Below, piece after piece: positions 1-12,954 of a stretch of DNA of 54,414 nucleotides. Below the pieces are notes generated by a model that was not told where the DNA came from, did no database searches, and worked only from the letters and a program-made list of their open reading frames with translations. How positions within the stretch are numbered: the first letter of the stretch is position 1; each line of letters opens with the position of its first letter. The position numbers were made by a program, and so were the translations under genes. Origin of the DNA: Lachnospiraceae bacterium (lineage in GTDB: Bacteria; Bacillota; Clostridia; Lachnospirales; Lachnospiraceae); contig JAFOND010000194.1 in the NCBI GenBank assembly GCA_017418645.1, positions 1 through 54,414 on the forward strand, written 5' to 3'.

Positions 1-1065
1 AGAGAAGAAGAAGACGATGATGATGACGATGATTCCGAAGACGAAGTAAACCAGAAGATGGATAAGATCTTCACGGGACTTATGATCGGTGCAGGTGTTA
101 TCATTGCAATCATCCTTATATACATTGCGGGAAGTTTCTTCGGACTTTTCCATTTCGGAGACAAGAGTGGAAAAGACAAGGAAGAGGAGACGGAACAGAC
201 AACGGAAGACGAGAAGAATGACCAGATAGAAGTTCCCAAACTTCTGGGTATGACGGAAGACGAGGCACAGGAAGCGTTAAAGAAACTTAACCTGGGATAC
301 AAGAATATCGGTAGCGCATCTTCCGATGAATATGAAGAAGATCTTATCATATCCCAGACTCCGGTACCGGGCGAAAAGGTTGATAAGAACACAACCATAA
401 AGGTTACGATCTCTTCCGGAAAGGGAGAGGTAGAAATCCCGAAGGTTACGGGAAAATCCGAATCCGAAGCAACCCGTACGCTTACAAGCGCCGGATTCAA
501 AGTTAACAACGAATACGAATATTCATCGACGGTTCAGCAGGGACAGGTTATATCACAGTCTCCGGAAGGCGGAAGATTCGGAAAGAACGGTGACGTTATA
601 ACAATAGTTATCTCTCAGGGTACGGAAACCGTGAAAGTTCCGGATGTTCTCGGAAAGACCGAGGCGGAAGCAAAGGCAGCTCTTGAAGGAGCCGGATTCT
701 CCGTGACAACATCGCCGCAGAACAGCGACTCCGTTGAAAAAGGAAAAGTTATTTCACAGGGAACGTCCGCAGGATCCTTCAGCGAAAAGGGCAGCAGTAT
801 TTCCCTTGTAATAAGCGCAGGCGCGAAGGAAGTGCTGTACCACTTCTCCGGAAAGGTATCAGACTATGTAACGCTTGAAGAAGGCGCAACGGCCGCATAT
901 GAACTCCTTGATGCTGAAGGAGAAACAGCGGCAAGCGGAAGCTCAATTAATAGCACAAGCACGATCTCCGCGAACAACATCAGAACAAGCAGCGGACACC
1001 TTACGATAACCGCACAGGACGGCACGGTTCTCTATGATTCGTCCGTTACGTTCACGCAGCAGTAA
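1..1065 (+). CDS. PASTA-domain Ser/Thr protein kinase, C-terminal part (5' end outside window)
   Basis: The reading frame is open from base 1, so the kinase domain lies upstream of the window. What is visible is an acidic juxtamembrane stretch, one membrane helix at about visible residues 22-49, and an acidic linker. Three PASTA repeats follow at about 78-143, 144-210 and 211-277, each with a start like VPxVxGxxxxEA and a V-I-S-Q/A-G ending. A C-terminal beta-rich tail of about 75 residues follows. Such proteins (PrkC/Stk1 family) sense muropeptides or lipid II outside the cell and phosphorylate cytoplasmic targets that control cell wall growth. The adjoining rsgA and rpe genes match the usual Firmicutes neighbourhood. 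Kinase activity itself cannot be judged from this fragment. Confidence 0.9.
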   Translation, partial: REEEDDDDDDDSEDEVNQKMDKIFTGLMIGAGVIIAIILIYIAGSFFGLFHFGDKSGKDKEEETEQTTEDEKNDQIEVPKLLGMTEDEAQEALKKLNLGYKNIGSASSDEYEEDLIISQTPVPGEKVDKNTTIKVTISSGKGEVEIPKVTGKSESEATRTLTSAGFKVNNEYEYSSTVQQGQVISQSPEGGRFGKNGDVITIVISQGTETVKVPDVLGKTEAEAKAALEGAGFSVTTSPQNSDSVEKGKVISQGTSAGSFSEKGSSISLVISAGAKEVLYHFSGKVSDYVTLEEGATAAYELLDAEGETAASGSSINSTSTISANNIRTSSGHLTITAQDGTVLYDSSVTFTQQ

Positions 1066-1080
1066 GGTGAAAGAGGAAAT

Positions 1081-1959
1081 ATGACCGGCAGGATCATGAA
1101 AGGCATTTCCGGATTCTACTTCGTTTACGAAGAAGGATCCGGAATGTTTACCTGTAAGGCTAAGGGAATATTCAGAAAAGACGGGATAAAACCCCTTGTC
1201 GGAGATTTTGTGGAATTCTCCGTTACGGACGAAAAAGACCGGGAAGGAAACATAGAAAAAATCCTTCCGCGAAAGAACGAACTTATCCGGCCTGCCGTTT
1301 CAAACATAGACCAGGCGTTATACATCATTGCGGTAACGGATCCGAAACCGAATACCGATCTTTTAAATCGTTTTCTTGTCATGATGGAATATCAGAATGT
1401 TCCTGCCATGATATGCATAAATAAAACCGATCTGTCTGACGAAGGCTACGAAGAAGAACTTAAGGAAATATATGAAAAGGCCGGGTACAGGGCCTTTCTT
1501 ACGAGTGCCCGAAACGACAGCGGAACGGAGGAACTTAAAGGTGCACTGCGTGGGAAGACAACGACGGTAGCGGGCCCTTCCGGAGTGGGGAAATCAACAC
1601 TTACAAACATCCTTTCCGGGACGGAGAAGATGGAGACCGGAGAGATAAGCGAAAAGATAAAACGGGGAAAGAACACAACGCGTCACAGCGAATGCGTGTA
1701 CATCGAAAAAGACACATATTTCCTTGATACACCGGGTTTTTCGTCCATGCTTCTTCCGCAGATGGAAAAAGAGGACCTATCGGATTGTTTTCCGGAGTTT
1801 ATTCCCTATAAGGACGAATGCAGATTCTATCCATGCTCACATATCAGCGAACCGGATTGCGGAATAAAAAATGCTCTTTCGGAGGGCAGGATAAAGAAAG
1901 AACGATACGACAGTTATGTACTTATGTACGATGAGATAAAAAGCAGGAAAAAGTATTAG
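1081..1959 (+). CDS. rsgA: Ribosome small subunit-dependent GTPase A
   Basis: 292-residue circularly permuted GTPase that assists late 30S subunit maturation. The N-terminal OB fold (about residues 1-68) is followed by GTPase motifs in permuted order: G4 NKTDL, G5 TSAR, then the P-loop GPSGVGKST and G3 DTPGF. The C-terminal zinc site has the Cys/Cys/His/Cys pattern seen in CRFYPCSH followed by DCGI. Length is normal for the family. The gene starts 15 bases after the PASTA kinase stop, with a GAAAGAGGA-type ribosome binding site, and is followed 11 bases later by rpe. In Firmicutes RsgA is a known substrate of the neighbouring PrkC-type kinase, which suits the linkage. Confidence 0.95.
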   Translation: MTGRIMKGISGFYFVYEEGSGMFTCKAKGIFRKDGIKPLVGDFVEFSVTDEKDREGNIEKILPRKNELIRPAVSNIDQALYIIAVTDPKPNTDLLNRFLVMMEYQNVPAMICINKTDLSDEGYEEELKEIYEKAGYRAFLTSARNDSGTEELKGALRGKTTTVAGPSGVGKSTLTNILSGTEKMETGEISEKIKRGKNTTRHSECVYIEKDTYFLDTPGFSSMLLPQMEKEDLSDCFPEFIPYKDECRFYPCSHISEPDCGIKNALSEGRIKKERYDSYVLMYDEIKSRKKY

Positions 1960-1970
1960 GAGAAGAATAA

Positions 1971-2633
1971 ATGAATTGTCTTTCACCCTCAATTCTTTCG
2001 GCGGATTACGGCGCGTTGGGAGATACTCTCCGTCTGATAGACGAAGCCGGAGCCCAGTATGTGCATATAGACGTTATGGACGGTGTGTTCGTTCCCAATA
2101 TAACAATAGGACCGCCGGTTATAAAAAGCTTAAGAAAGTATTCGGACAGGATATTTGACGTTCATCTTATGATAAAAGAACCGGAGCGATGCATTGAAGA
2201 TTTTGCGGAGGCAGGAGCGGATATAATTACCTTGCATGCGGAGGCCACGCCTCATCTTGATATGGCGGTTCAAAAGATAAAGGATGCGGGATTGCTTGCG
2301 GGAGTTGCACTTTGTCCTTCTACCCCGCTTTCATCGATAGAATGGCTTCTTCCCAAGCTTGATATGGTTCTCATAATGACTGTTAATCCGGGATTCGGCG
2401 GACAGAAGCTTATACCGTACACCGTGGAAAAAGTCAGGGCGCTTCATGAAATAGTGCAAAAGAAGGGCCTTAAGACGGACATAGAAGTGGACGGCGGAGT
2501 AACCTTGGAAAACGTGGAAGAACTCCTTTCTTCCGGCGCCAATGTCATTGTTACGGGGTCCGCGGTTTTCTCCGGAGACATAGTGGAAAACACAGAAGCC
2601 TTTTTAAGATATTTGAACGAAGCAACCTTCTGA
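1971..2633 (+). CDS. rpe: Ribulose-phosphate 3-epimerase
   Basis: 220-residue TIM-barrel enzyme that interconverts ribulose 5-phosphate and xylulose 5-phosphate in the pentose phosphate pathway. Family signatures are visible: the metal-binding HIDVMDG near residue 33, VHLM, MTVNPGFGGQ near residue 137, and IEVDGG near residue 171. The start ATG follows AGGAGAAGAATAA, a good ribosome binding site. This is the last gene of the kinase-rsgA-rpe unit and is followed by a clear intrinsic terminator. The thiamine pyrophosphokinase gene that often follows rpe in related genomes is absent here. Confidence 0.95.
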   Translation: MNCLSPSILSADYGALGDTLRLIDEAGAQYVHIDVMDGVFVPNITIGPPVIKSLRKYSDRIFDVHLMIKEPERCIEDFAEAGADIITLHAEATPHLDMAVQKIKDAGLLAGVALCPSTPLSSIEWLLPKLDMVLIMTVNPGFGGQKLIPYTVEKVRALHEIVQKKGLKTDIEVDGGVTLENVEELLSSGANVIVTGSAVFSGDIVENTEAFLRYLNEATF

Positions 2634-2658
2634 TAAAACTATATTTTTATGCAATATT

Positions 2659-2693
2659 AAGCCCTTCCTTTCTTGTAAAGTAAGGGCTTTTTT
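2659..2693 (+). terminator. Intrinsic terminator after rpe
   Basis: GCCCTT (2661-2666) pairs with AAGGGC, with an inner CTTT/AAAG stem and a short CTTGT loop, and a T-run follows directly. It ends the kinase-rsgA-rpe transcript. Its 3' half overlaps the -35 element of the next promoter. Confidence 0.88.
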
Positions 2694-2701
2694 GGTATAA
2701 T
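2673..2701 (+). promoter_or_regulatory. Candidate sigma-A promoter for the VanW-family gene
   Basis: TTGTAA (2673-2678), a 17-base spacer, and a perfect TATAAT (2696-2701). The -35 element lies in the loop and descending arm of the preceding terminator, so the two signals are interlocked. The start site would be about 2708, giving a leader of roughly 40 bases. Confidence 0.65.
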
Positions 2702-2749
2702 ATTATGGTTTGAGTGAAAAAGTGTTTAAGAAGAAAAAGTGAGGGTATT

Positions 2750-4312
2750 ATGAAGAAGAAAGTATTGTTTTATACTGTAATACCGGCAGTGATCACAACA
2801 TTGGCAATAACGGCTTTTTGCAAAGCGGATACGAACATTGCCGAGGCAAAGAATGATAGCATAATAAAGGACAATGTAACGATCGCCGGAGTGGACGTTT
2901 CCGGAATGACAAAAGAGGAAGCGGACGAGGCGCTGCAGCAGGCACTGGCAGACTACGGTGAAGAAGAGATAAAACTTAAGGCGGGAGAAAAGGAAATTGT
3001 CATTACTCCCAAAGATGCCGGCTTTTCAATAGCAAACGCGGACGTGACACAAAAGGCCGTGCTTTACGGAAACACCGGAAACCTTCTCCAAAGATACAGG
3101 GACGAAAAAGATATATCCGCCGGAAAAGAAAAGAATTTCGATCTTGCTTATACTGCGGATGCACAGATGATAGAAAACTTCCTTACGGAAAAGAAATCCG
3201 AGATAGAAACCGGAACGGTGGACGGAAGTTTAAAGCATGAAAACGGACAGTTTTCTTTCGTGGCAGGAAAGCCGGGAATAGCGGTAAAGACATCCGAGTC
3301 TGTGGCAGCAATAAAGAATTACCTTGAAAACGAGCTCCCGAATGGGGCGGAAAAAGAGATAGACCTTGTGGTTGAGGAAACCAAGCCGAGAGGAACGGAA
3401 GAAGAACTTTCTCAGGTTAAGGATCTTCTGGGATCGTTCTCGACGGACTTCTCCACATCATCCGCAGGACGTGCGCAGAACGTTAAGAACGGCGCGTCAA
3501 AAGTAAACGGACATCTTATTTATCCGGGAGATACTTTCTCAGTAGGTGATGCGATACATCCGTGTACCGTGGAGAACGGCTACACCATCGCGATGGCGTA
3601 CGAAAACGGACAGTCGGTAGAATCTGTCGGCGGCGGTATCTGCCAGGTTTCGACAACAATGTATAACGCGGTAATCCGTGCGGAACTCGAGGTTGTTACA
3701 AGAGCGGCGCATTCCATGACGGTATCTTATGTTAAACCATCCATGGACGCGGCAATCTCTGACGGATCTAAGGATTTTAAATTCAAGAACAACCAGGAAT
3801 ATCCGGTATACATAGAGATGTACACGGGCGGCGGAATCATATATGCGAACGTATACGGCAAAGAGACAAGACCCGCAAACAGACAGGTTACTTTCGAAAG
3901 CGAGATACTTGAAACAACGGAACCGCAGACAATAATTTCAGCGGACAGCTCACAACCCATCGGCACCGTTACGAGAACATCCGGTTCACCGCATACGGGC
4001 TACAAGGCAAGACTTTTAAAGATAGTTACGGTTGACGGGGTTGAGCAGAGCAGGAAGGTATACAACAACAGTGTTTATCGGGCAACGAACGCAACATACA
4101 GCGTGGGAACCGCATCATCCAATCCTGAAGCGGTTGCACAGATAAATGCGGCAATAGCCACAAATGACATAAACACTATTAAGGCGACGGCAGCACAGTG
4201 GAGCGATTCGGCGATAGCATCGAGAGCTTCGGAAACGACACAGCAGCCTGCCGAATCGGAAAGCGCTCCCGCGGGAGGAGATGCATCGGCCGGTGCAACA
4301 GGGGGACAATAA
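2750..4312 (+). CDS. VanW-family exported cell-wall protein
   Basis: The 520-residue reading starts at ATG 2750, which follows GTGAGGG. An in-frame GTG at 2714 would add 12 residues but lacks a good ribosome binding site. A signal peptide or anchor helix (about residues 4-24) is followed by peptidoglycan-binding-4-like repeats that begin VTIAGVDVSGMTKEEA. The VanW domain spans about residues 255-375, with YPGDTFS and the hallmark GGGICQVSTT. A beta-rich segment resembling a G5 domain and a Ser/Ala/Gly-rich tail follow. VanW proteins are linked to glycopeptide resistance loci but their biochemistry is unsettled, so I call it an envelope protein of unknown exact role. It appears to be first in its transcript. 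Confidence 0.85.
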   Translation: MKKKVLFYTVIPAVITTLAITAFCKADTNIAEAKNDSIIKDNVTIAGVDVSGMTKEEADEALQQALADYGEEEIKLKAGEKEIVITPKDAGFSIANADVTQKAVLYGNTGNLLQRYRDEKDISAGKEKNFDLAYTADAQMIENFLTEKKSEIETGTVDGSLKHENGQFSFVAGKPGIAVKTSESVAAIKNYLENELPNGAEKEIDLVVEETKPRGTEEELSQVKDLLGSFSTDFSTSSAGRAQNVKNGASKVNGHLIYPGDTFSVGDAIHPCTVENGYTIAMAYENGQSVESVGGGICQVSTTMYNAVIRAELEVVTRAAHSMTVSYVKPSMDAAISDGSKDFKFKNNQEYPVYIEMYTGGGIIYANVYGKETRPANRQVTFESEILETTEPQTIISADSSQPIGTVTRTSGSPHTGYKARLLKIVTVDGVEQSRKVYNNSVYRATNATYSVGTASSNPEAVAQINAAIATNDINTIKATAAQWSDSAIASRASETTQQPAESESAPAGGDASAGATGGQ

Positions 4313-4336
4313 ACAGTTTATCGGGGAGATAAAAAC

Positions 4337-5572
4337 ATGAAAAAATTTTTGGACAAAAAGTATTATCGTTATTACGGAGCAGTCGTAGTTTTCGCGCTTA
4401 TGATGGTCGTGCTTTTCCTTGGCACAAAAGGTAAGGCCGGATCCGATTCAAAAGACGATCCTATGGCCGGCGCAACGAAAAAATTCGAAGTTTCCAAGGG
4501 AGACGACGAACTCAAGACTCTTATAAGCGATTATTATACGGCTTATGCAAACGGAGATGTTGCATCGCTTGAAAACATCTGTACTCCTTTATCGGATTCG
4601 GAGAAGAGCTTTATCACATTCTTCTCACAGTATGTTGAGGAATACAAGGACTTAAAGGTTCAGTATAAAGACGGAGCTGCGGAAGGAGCATATCTTGTTT
4701 CCGCAGAGATGAGTATAAAGTTTAAAGATGTGGATACGGCTGCGCCGGGACTTGATTTCTTCTATGTTGAAACAAATGAAGACGGTAAGCTTTTCATAAA
4801 CAACCTTTACGGATCCTATAACAAGGAAAACGGTGAATATGAGATGGATCCCACAATCCAGAAACTTATAAAGACTTATGAGGATCAGGATGATATGGCC
4901 GCTCTTTCGGACAAGGTTACGGAAGCTTATAACAAGGCCCTCGAAGATGACCCCGCGCTGGATTCCTTTATCAATCAGACGTTCCAGGAAGCAGCGGTGG
5001 CATGGGTTTCACAGTACCAGCAGGAAGTAAAGGCTGCGGAAGAAGCAGCGGCGGCAGAACAGGCAGCAGCAGAGCAGGCAGCGGCGGAAGCGGCGGCAGC
5101 AGAACAGGCGGCGGCGGAAGCAGCAGCGGCAGAGCAGGCGGCAGCGGAAGCGGCGGCAGCAGAACAGGCAGCAGCGGCAGCGGCGCAGAATACAAGCAAC
5201 ATATATTCAAAGGCACAGATCAACGTTCGCGCGAGTGCGTCAACGGAAGCAGAGCAGCTGGGACAGATTGTTGCCGGAAAGCCGATTACGAAGGTTTCCG
5301 AAGAAGGCGAATGGACAAAGATCGATTACAACGGAAACACGGGCTATGTTAAGAGTGAATATCTTACAACCGTTAAGTCCGGTTCATCAGAAAGAAGTGT
5401 TACACTCACCGATACAGTGAATATCCGTTCCGGAATGGCAGAGGACGCAAACATCTTAAGGAAGGCAGCAAATGGTGATACGGTTACGGTTCTTATGGAC
5501 TTCGACTGCGGATGGTCAAGGGTAAAGGTCGGTGAAGCCGAGGGATTTGCAAAGACGGATGTCATTAAGTAA
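4337..5572 (+). CDS. Membrane-anchored protein with Ala-rich helix and two SH3b domains
   Basis: 411 residues. An N-terminal membrane helix (about 12-30) is followed by an extracellular helical/beta domain resembling NTF2-like folds (about 50-205). A low-complexity Ala/Glu/Gln stretch (about 233-285) comes next, then two bacterial SH3 domains (about 290-345 and 350-411) with the INVRAS and VNIRSG signatures that bind peptidoglycan in relatives. The Ala-rich stretch likely forms a long helix spacing the wall-binding domains from the membrane. The gene follows the VanW gene by 24 bases and its TAA overlaps the ATG of rluF. Function is inferred only as wall attachment. Confidence 0.8.
   Translation: MKKFLDKKYYRYYGAVVVFALMMVVLFLGTKGKAGSDSKDDPMAGATKKFEVSKGDDELKTLISDYYTAYANGDVASLENICTPLSDSEKSFITFFSQYVEEYKDLKVQYKDGAAEGAYLVSAEMSIKFKDVDTAAPGLDFFYVETNEDGKLFINNLYGSYNKENGEYEMDPTIQKLIKTYEDQDDMAALSDKVTEAYNKALEDDPALDSFINQTFQEAAVAWVSQYQQEVKAAEEAAAAEQAAAEQAAAEAAAAEQAAAEAAAAEQAAAEAAAAEQAAAAAAQNTSNIYSKAQINVRASASTEAEQLGQIVAGKPITKVSEEGEWTKIDYNGNTGYVKSEYLTTVKSGSSERSVTLTDTVNIRSGMAEDANILRKAANGDTVTVLMDFDCGWSRVKVGEAEGFAKTDVIK
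5036..5191 (+). repeat. Ala/Glu/Gln coding repeat, about 30-base period
   Basis: The coding sequence repeats a 10-residue unit of the form EAAAAEQAAA about three to four times, flanked by degenerate copies. The DNA uses mixed GCA/GCG/GCC alanine codons, so copies are similar rather than identical. Because GC-rich triplets repeat, long spurious frames open on both strands here. Confidence 0.8.
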
Positions 5573-6282
5573 TGCGGATAAATAAATACTTAAGCGAAGC
5601 GGGGGTCTGTTCGAGGAGGGAAGCGGACAGGCTCATCGCCGAAGGAAAAGTAATGATAGAGGACCGGACGGCCGGTCTTGGGGATAACGTAAACGAGGGG
5701 GAAAGAGTATACGTTAACGGTAAGGAAGTACCGAGGGAAAACGCCCCGGTACTTCTTTTGTACAATAAGCCCAAAGGAATAGTATGTACGGCGGAAAAAA
5801 GGGAAAGAAACAATATCGTTGATGCCGTAGGGTACAAGACAAGGGTATATCCTGTGGGAAGATTGGATAAAGATTCTACGGGGCTTATCCTGCTTACAAA
5901 TCAGGGAGAACTCTCGAACAGGATACTTAAGGCAAGATACCATCACGAAAAGGAATACATCGTGACGGTCAACAGACCGGTGGATGACAGATTCTTAAGG
6001 GCGATGGCATCCGGGGTATATCTTACCGAGCTGGACAAAAAAACAAGACCCTGTTTTGTTGAAGGAATTCCCGGAGAAAAGAATATGTTCCGGATAATAC
6101 TTACGCAGGGGCTTAACAGACAGATAAGAAGGATGTGCGAGGAACTCTCGTACAAGGTCAGGGAACTGAAACGGATCCGGATCATGAACCTTACTCTGGA
6201 CGGGATTGAAGAGGGAAAATACCGGGAGATTACTGAAGCGGAGATGAACGAGTTAAGTAAACTGCTTGAACTCAAAGAATAA
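5572..6282 (+). CDS. rluF: 23S rRNA pseudouridine synthase, RluF-like
   Basis: 236 residues. An S4 RNA-binding domain (about 1-50) starts MRINKYLSEAG. The RsuA/RluB/E/F catalytic domain follows, with motif GRLDKDSTG whose Asp99 is the nucleophile. The later QGLNRQIRRMCE and RIRIMNL match the RluF subgroup, which isomerises uridine in the 23S peptidyl-transferase region. The start is fixed by TAATG, where the stop of the SH3 gene overlaps this ATG by one base, implying translational coupling. RluB would be the alternative subgroup; I favour RluF from the C-terminal motifs. Confidence 0.85.
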   Translation: MRINKYLSEAGVCSRREADRLIAEGKVMIEDRTAGLGDNVNEGERVYVNGKEVPRENAPVLLLYNKPKGIVCTAEKRERNNIVDAVGYKTRVYPVGRLDKDSTGLILLTNQGELSNRILKARYHHEKEYIVTVNRPVDDRFLRAMASGVYLTELDKKTRPCFVEGIPGEKNMFRIILTQGLNRQIRRMCEELSYKVRELKRIRIMNLTLDGIEEGKYREITEAEMNELSKLLELKE

Positions 6283-10450
<4,168 letters not shown>

Positions 10451-10474
10451 AAGGAAAAAAGGAGAATAACAAAA

Positions 10475-11245
10475 ATGTTAATGGCACTGTCTGTAATACC
10501 CAGCATAATACTCTTCGCGATAGTCTGGAAGTTTGATACGGTGGAAAAGGAACCGCCGAAGCTTCTCTGGAAACTGTTCTTTTTCGGAGCGCTTACCATC
10601 ATAAGCGCATCCGTTATCGGACTTTTGGGACAGTATTTATTGCTGGGAGGAGTATTCCCCGACGAAAAATCATATATATATCTGTTCATAGATAACTTTA
10701 TTCTGACGGCTCTGGTGGAAGAGGGGGGTAAATTCTTTGTTTTAAAGAAGGTGACATGGAAGAACAAAGAGTTTAACTACACTTTTGACGCAGTTGTATA
10801 TGCGGTTGTCGTATCCCTCGGATTTGCAACTTTTGAAAACATTTTATATGTATTTGACGGAGGAATCGGAACGGCTCTTGCAAGAGCGGTCCTTTCGGTG
10901 CCGGGACATGTTATCGATGCAGTATTCATGGGATATTTCTACGGACTTGCAAGATATGCGCAGGGTGCCGGTGACAAAGCAAAAGAAAAAAGTTATCTCT
11001 TTATGTCACTGTTTATCCCGGTTGTAATGCACGGATTCTATGATTTTTGCCTCAGCGCAGACCGGGGGATCTTCTACATCCTTTTCGTAGTGTATGAGAT
11101 CCTGATAACGGTAATAACGATAAGGCAGTTTATAAAGCTTTCAAAAAACGATATGTTGATCCCGGGTATGGAAGCATATCCTGCAGAAGGAAATCCTCCA
11201 ATGGAAGAGAGCACTATACAGGAAGACAATTCCACGGAGGAATAA
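10475..11245 (+). CDS. PrsW-family intramembrane metalloprotease
   Basis: 256 residues with about eight membrane helices. The PrsW motif set is complete: EEGGK at 82-86, FENILY at 120-125, HVIDA with His145 and Asp148, and a late MHGFYDF with His186. In Bacillus, PrsW makes site-1 cuts in anti-sigma factors. No sigma/anti-sigma pair lies beside it here, so the substrate is unknown. The acidic, Pro-rich C-terminal tail is cytosolic or extracellular. The gene begins 24 bases after the cyclic-nucleotide-domain gene, behind AAAAGGAGAATA, and leads a four-gene membrane cluster. Confidence 0.88.
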   Translation: MLMALSVIPSIILFAIVWKFDTVEKEPPKLLWKLFFFGALTIISASVIGLLGQYLLLGGVFPDEKSYIYLFIDNFILTALVEEGGKFFVLKKVTWKNKEFNYTFDAVVYAVVVSLGFATFENILYVFDGGIGTALARAVLSVPGHVIDAVFMGYFYGLARYAQGAGDKAKEKSYLFMSLFIPVVMHGFYDFCLSADRGIFYILFVVYEILITVITIRQFIKLSKNDMLIPGMEAYPAEGNPPMEESTIQEDNSTEE

Positions 11246-11261
11246 AGGGCAGCGGGCTTAT

Positions 11262-11810
11262 ATGGAGAATAACAACGAAAACGACTTAAAAATAAGAAGA
11301 TACAAAAACCAGCTCATGATGAGCGGGTTCGGCTGTATTCTGCTGGGAGGATGGTCTGCGATAAGGATGATCCTTTCGGTTTATCTGGAGAAGGATAAGA
11401 TTCTTGACGCTCTTCGGAATGCTGCGGATTGGAGCATCTATGAATCGGTTGATGCCAAAACAGCGGATACCGTTCTGTTTTTTACCTACCTCGGCATGAC
11501 GGTGTTCATTCTGATAATATCTTTTCTTATCCATTTTTACGTCGGAAGATGTGCGGTCAGGGAAGGACGCGATGGCAGAAAGAGAAACTTTTATCTTGTC
11601 ATTGCCGGATTATTCCTGCTTTCAATTGTGATTTCTTATATCGGGATCGGTGATAAGAATATTGCGGATAGTGCAGAAGAAGCTATCTCCAAAAACGCGG
11701 ATGTCGTGACATATGTCCTTGACGCTTCCATGGCGTTTACATTTCTTGATATGTTGTTTTCCGCCGTTTTATCAAGAATCTATTTAAAGAAAAACGGGGG
11801 CGGCGAATAA
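11262..11810 (+). CDS. Small multi-pass membrane protein, unknown
   Basis: 182 residues with four predicted membrane helices at about 18-38, 68-90, 104-122 and 148-168, separated by charged loops. I recognise no family. It lies 16 bases after the PrsW gene behind an AGCGGGCTTATATGGAG-like region and 4 bases before the DUF6765 gene, so it is almost certainly co-transcribed with both. It could be a partner or substrate of the protease; this is inference from position only. Confidence 0.7.
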   Translation: MENNNENDLKIRRYKNQLMMSGFGCILLGGWSAIRMILSVYLEKDKILDALRNAADWSIYESVDAKTADTVLFFTYLGMTVFILIISFLIHFYVGRCAVREGRDGRKRNFYLVIAGLFLLSIVISYIGIGDKNIADSAEEAISKNADVVTYVLDASMAFTFLDMLFSAVLSRIYLKKNGGGE

Positions 11811-11814
11811 CACC

Positions 11815-12954
11815 ATGCAAAAAGATTTCCATTATTATGCAACATACTGCGCCGCGTTTCTTGCCGGCTATGATCACGAAGACAGTCTTGCGATCGCATA
11901 CAGCGCACAATTTGTGGATGACTGTTCAAGATCGGTTTTAAGGCGTCTTAAGGCTCCTCTAAACGTTGCGTCAACCCAGCTTAATCTTGAACTTATGGAA
12001 ATAACTACGGATATCCTGGGTATTCAGGATATAACACGGATATGGGCGTCGTTTCATTTTCTTCCGCGGGATCTTTATGCACAGAAAGAGGGCTGCGGAA
12101 AGCTTTATATGGATAAATACCGGCTTATATGCGGACCCAACGGAGAACTTGTAAAAGATACCGTTACACTGGCTAAGAAAAAGAGTCTTCAGTCCGTAGG
12201 GATTGCCATGCATGTTGTGGCGGATACATGGGCTCACAGAAATTTTGCGGGAACGCCGTCGCTTGTTATAAACAATACGGATGCGCATTTCTTTGAAATC
12301 CTTCCGGACGGCACCGAGCGAAAGATAAAATTCAGACACAGTCTTTCCGCGCCTGATGATCCGGAAAACGGTTTATATACCGGCAGTATTTATCAGTCGG
12401 CAGAGAATTCCATTATGAACCTGGGACACGGACGCGCGGGGCACCTGCCGGATTACAGCTTTTGCAGATACAAATACCTTCCCGCGTGGAACGAATACAG
12501 GGAAATGTATAAGGATAATCCATCGGATTATTGGAATGCCTTCAGACAGCTCATATATGCCATGAAATTCCTTCGGGGAGAGTATGATGAATTCCATACG
12601 GATACATATGAAAACAAGGCCGTAGAGGGCTTTGAGGACGAAATCAGGGCGATACTAAATAAACGACAGACAGAATCGGGTTCCTGTGCGGACTGGAAGG
12701 CATTCGGAGAAAAGCTGTCAGGAAAAGAAATCCCGGATTATAATGAAAATACGTACCAGGATGAATATATTACTGCAAATAAAGACGAAAAATCGGATAC
12801 ATTTCTGGGGAAATTTTTTGAAGGGACACTGGCACAGAAGAGCATGGTGACAAGCCGGATATTCGAATCCGGTAATCTTCTTGCGGGCTACTCCGTGGAT
12901 CCTGAGACCGGAAAACTTATACGGCAGATGGTTAAAGGAGGCTTGAAAAGATGA
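11815..12954 (+). CDS. DUF6765-family protein, possible metal-dependent hydrolase fold
   Basis: 379 residues, no signal peptide or membrane helix. It starts with DFHYYATYCAAFLAGY and an AQFVDD motif (Asp35/Asp36). A central HVVADTWAH carries His134, Asp138 and His142. The family is known to me only as DUF6765. The spacing of an N-terminal His, an early Asp and a later H-x3-D-x3-H pattern recalls zinc-dependent phospholipase C and S1/P1 nuclease folds, which is an inference. Four bases separate it from the preceding membrane gene, and its end overlaps the next start by four bases (ATGA), so the three genes are tightly coupled. Confidence 0.75.
   Translation: MQKDFHYYATYCAAFLAGYDHEDSLAIAYSAQFVDDCSRSVLRRLKAPLNVASTQLNLELMEITTDILGIQDITRIWASFHFLPRDLYAQKEGCGKLYMDKYRLICGPNGELVKDTVTLAKKKSLQSVGIAMHVVADTWAHRNFAGTPSLVINNTDAHFFEILPDGTERKIKFRHSLSAPDDPENGLYTGSIYQSAENSIMNLGHGRAGHLPDYSFCRYKYLPAWNEYREMYKDNPSDYWNAFRQLIYAMKFLRGEYDEFHTDTYENKAVEGFEDEIRAILNKRQTESGSCADWKAFGEKLSGKEIPDYNENTYQDEYITANKDEKSDTFLGKFFEGTLAQKSMVTSRIFESGNLLAGYSVDPETGKLIRQMVKGGLKR

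Noticed and set aside
4971..5352. Several long frames on both strands over the Ala-rich repeat
   Set aside because: They are low-complexity shadows (Pro-, Ala- or Gly-rich) caused by the triplet repeat; only the frame with flanking SH3 domains makes sense.
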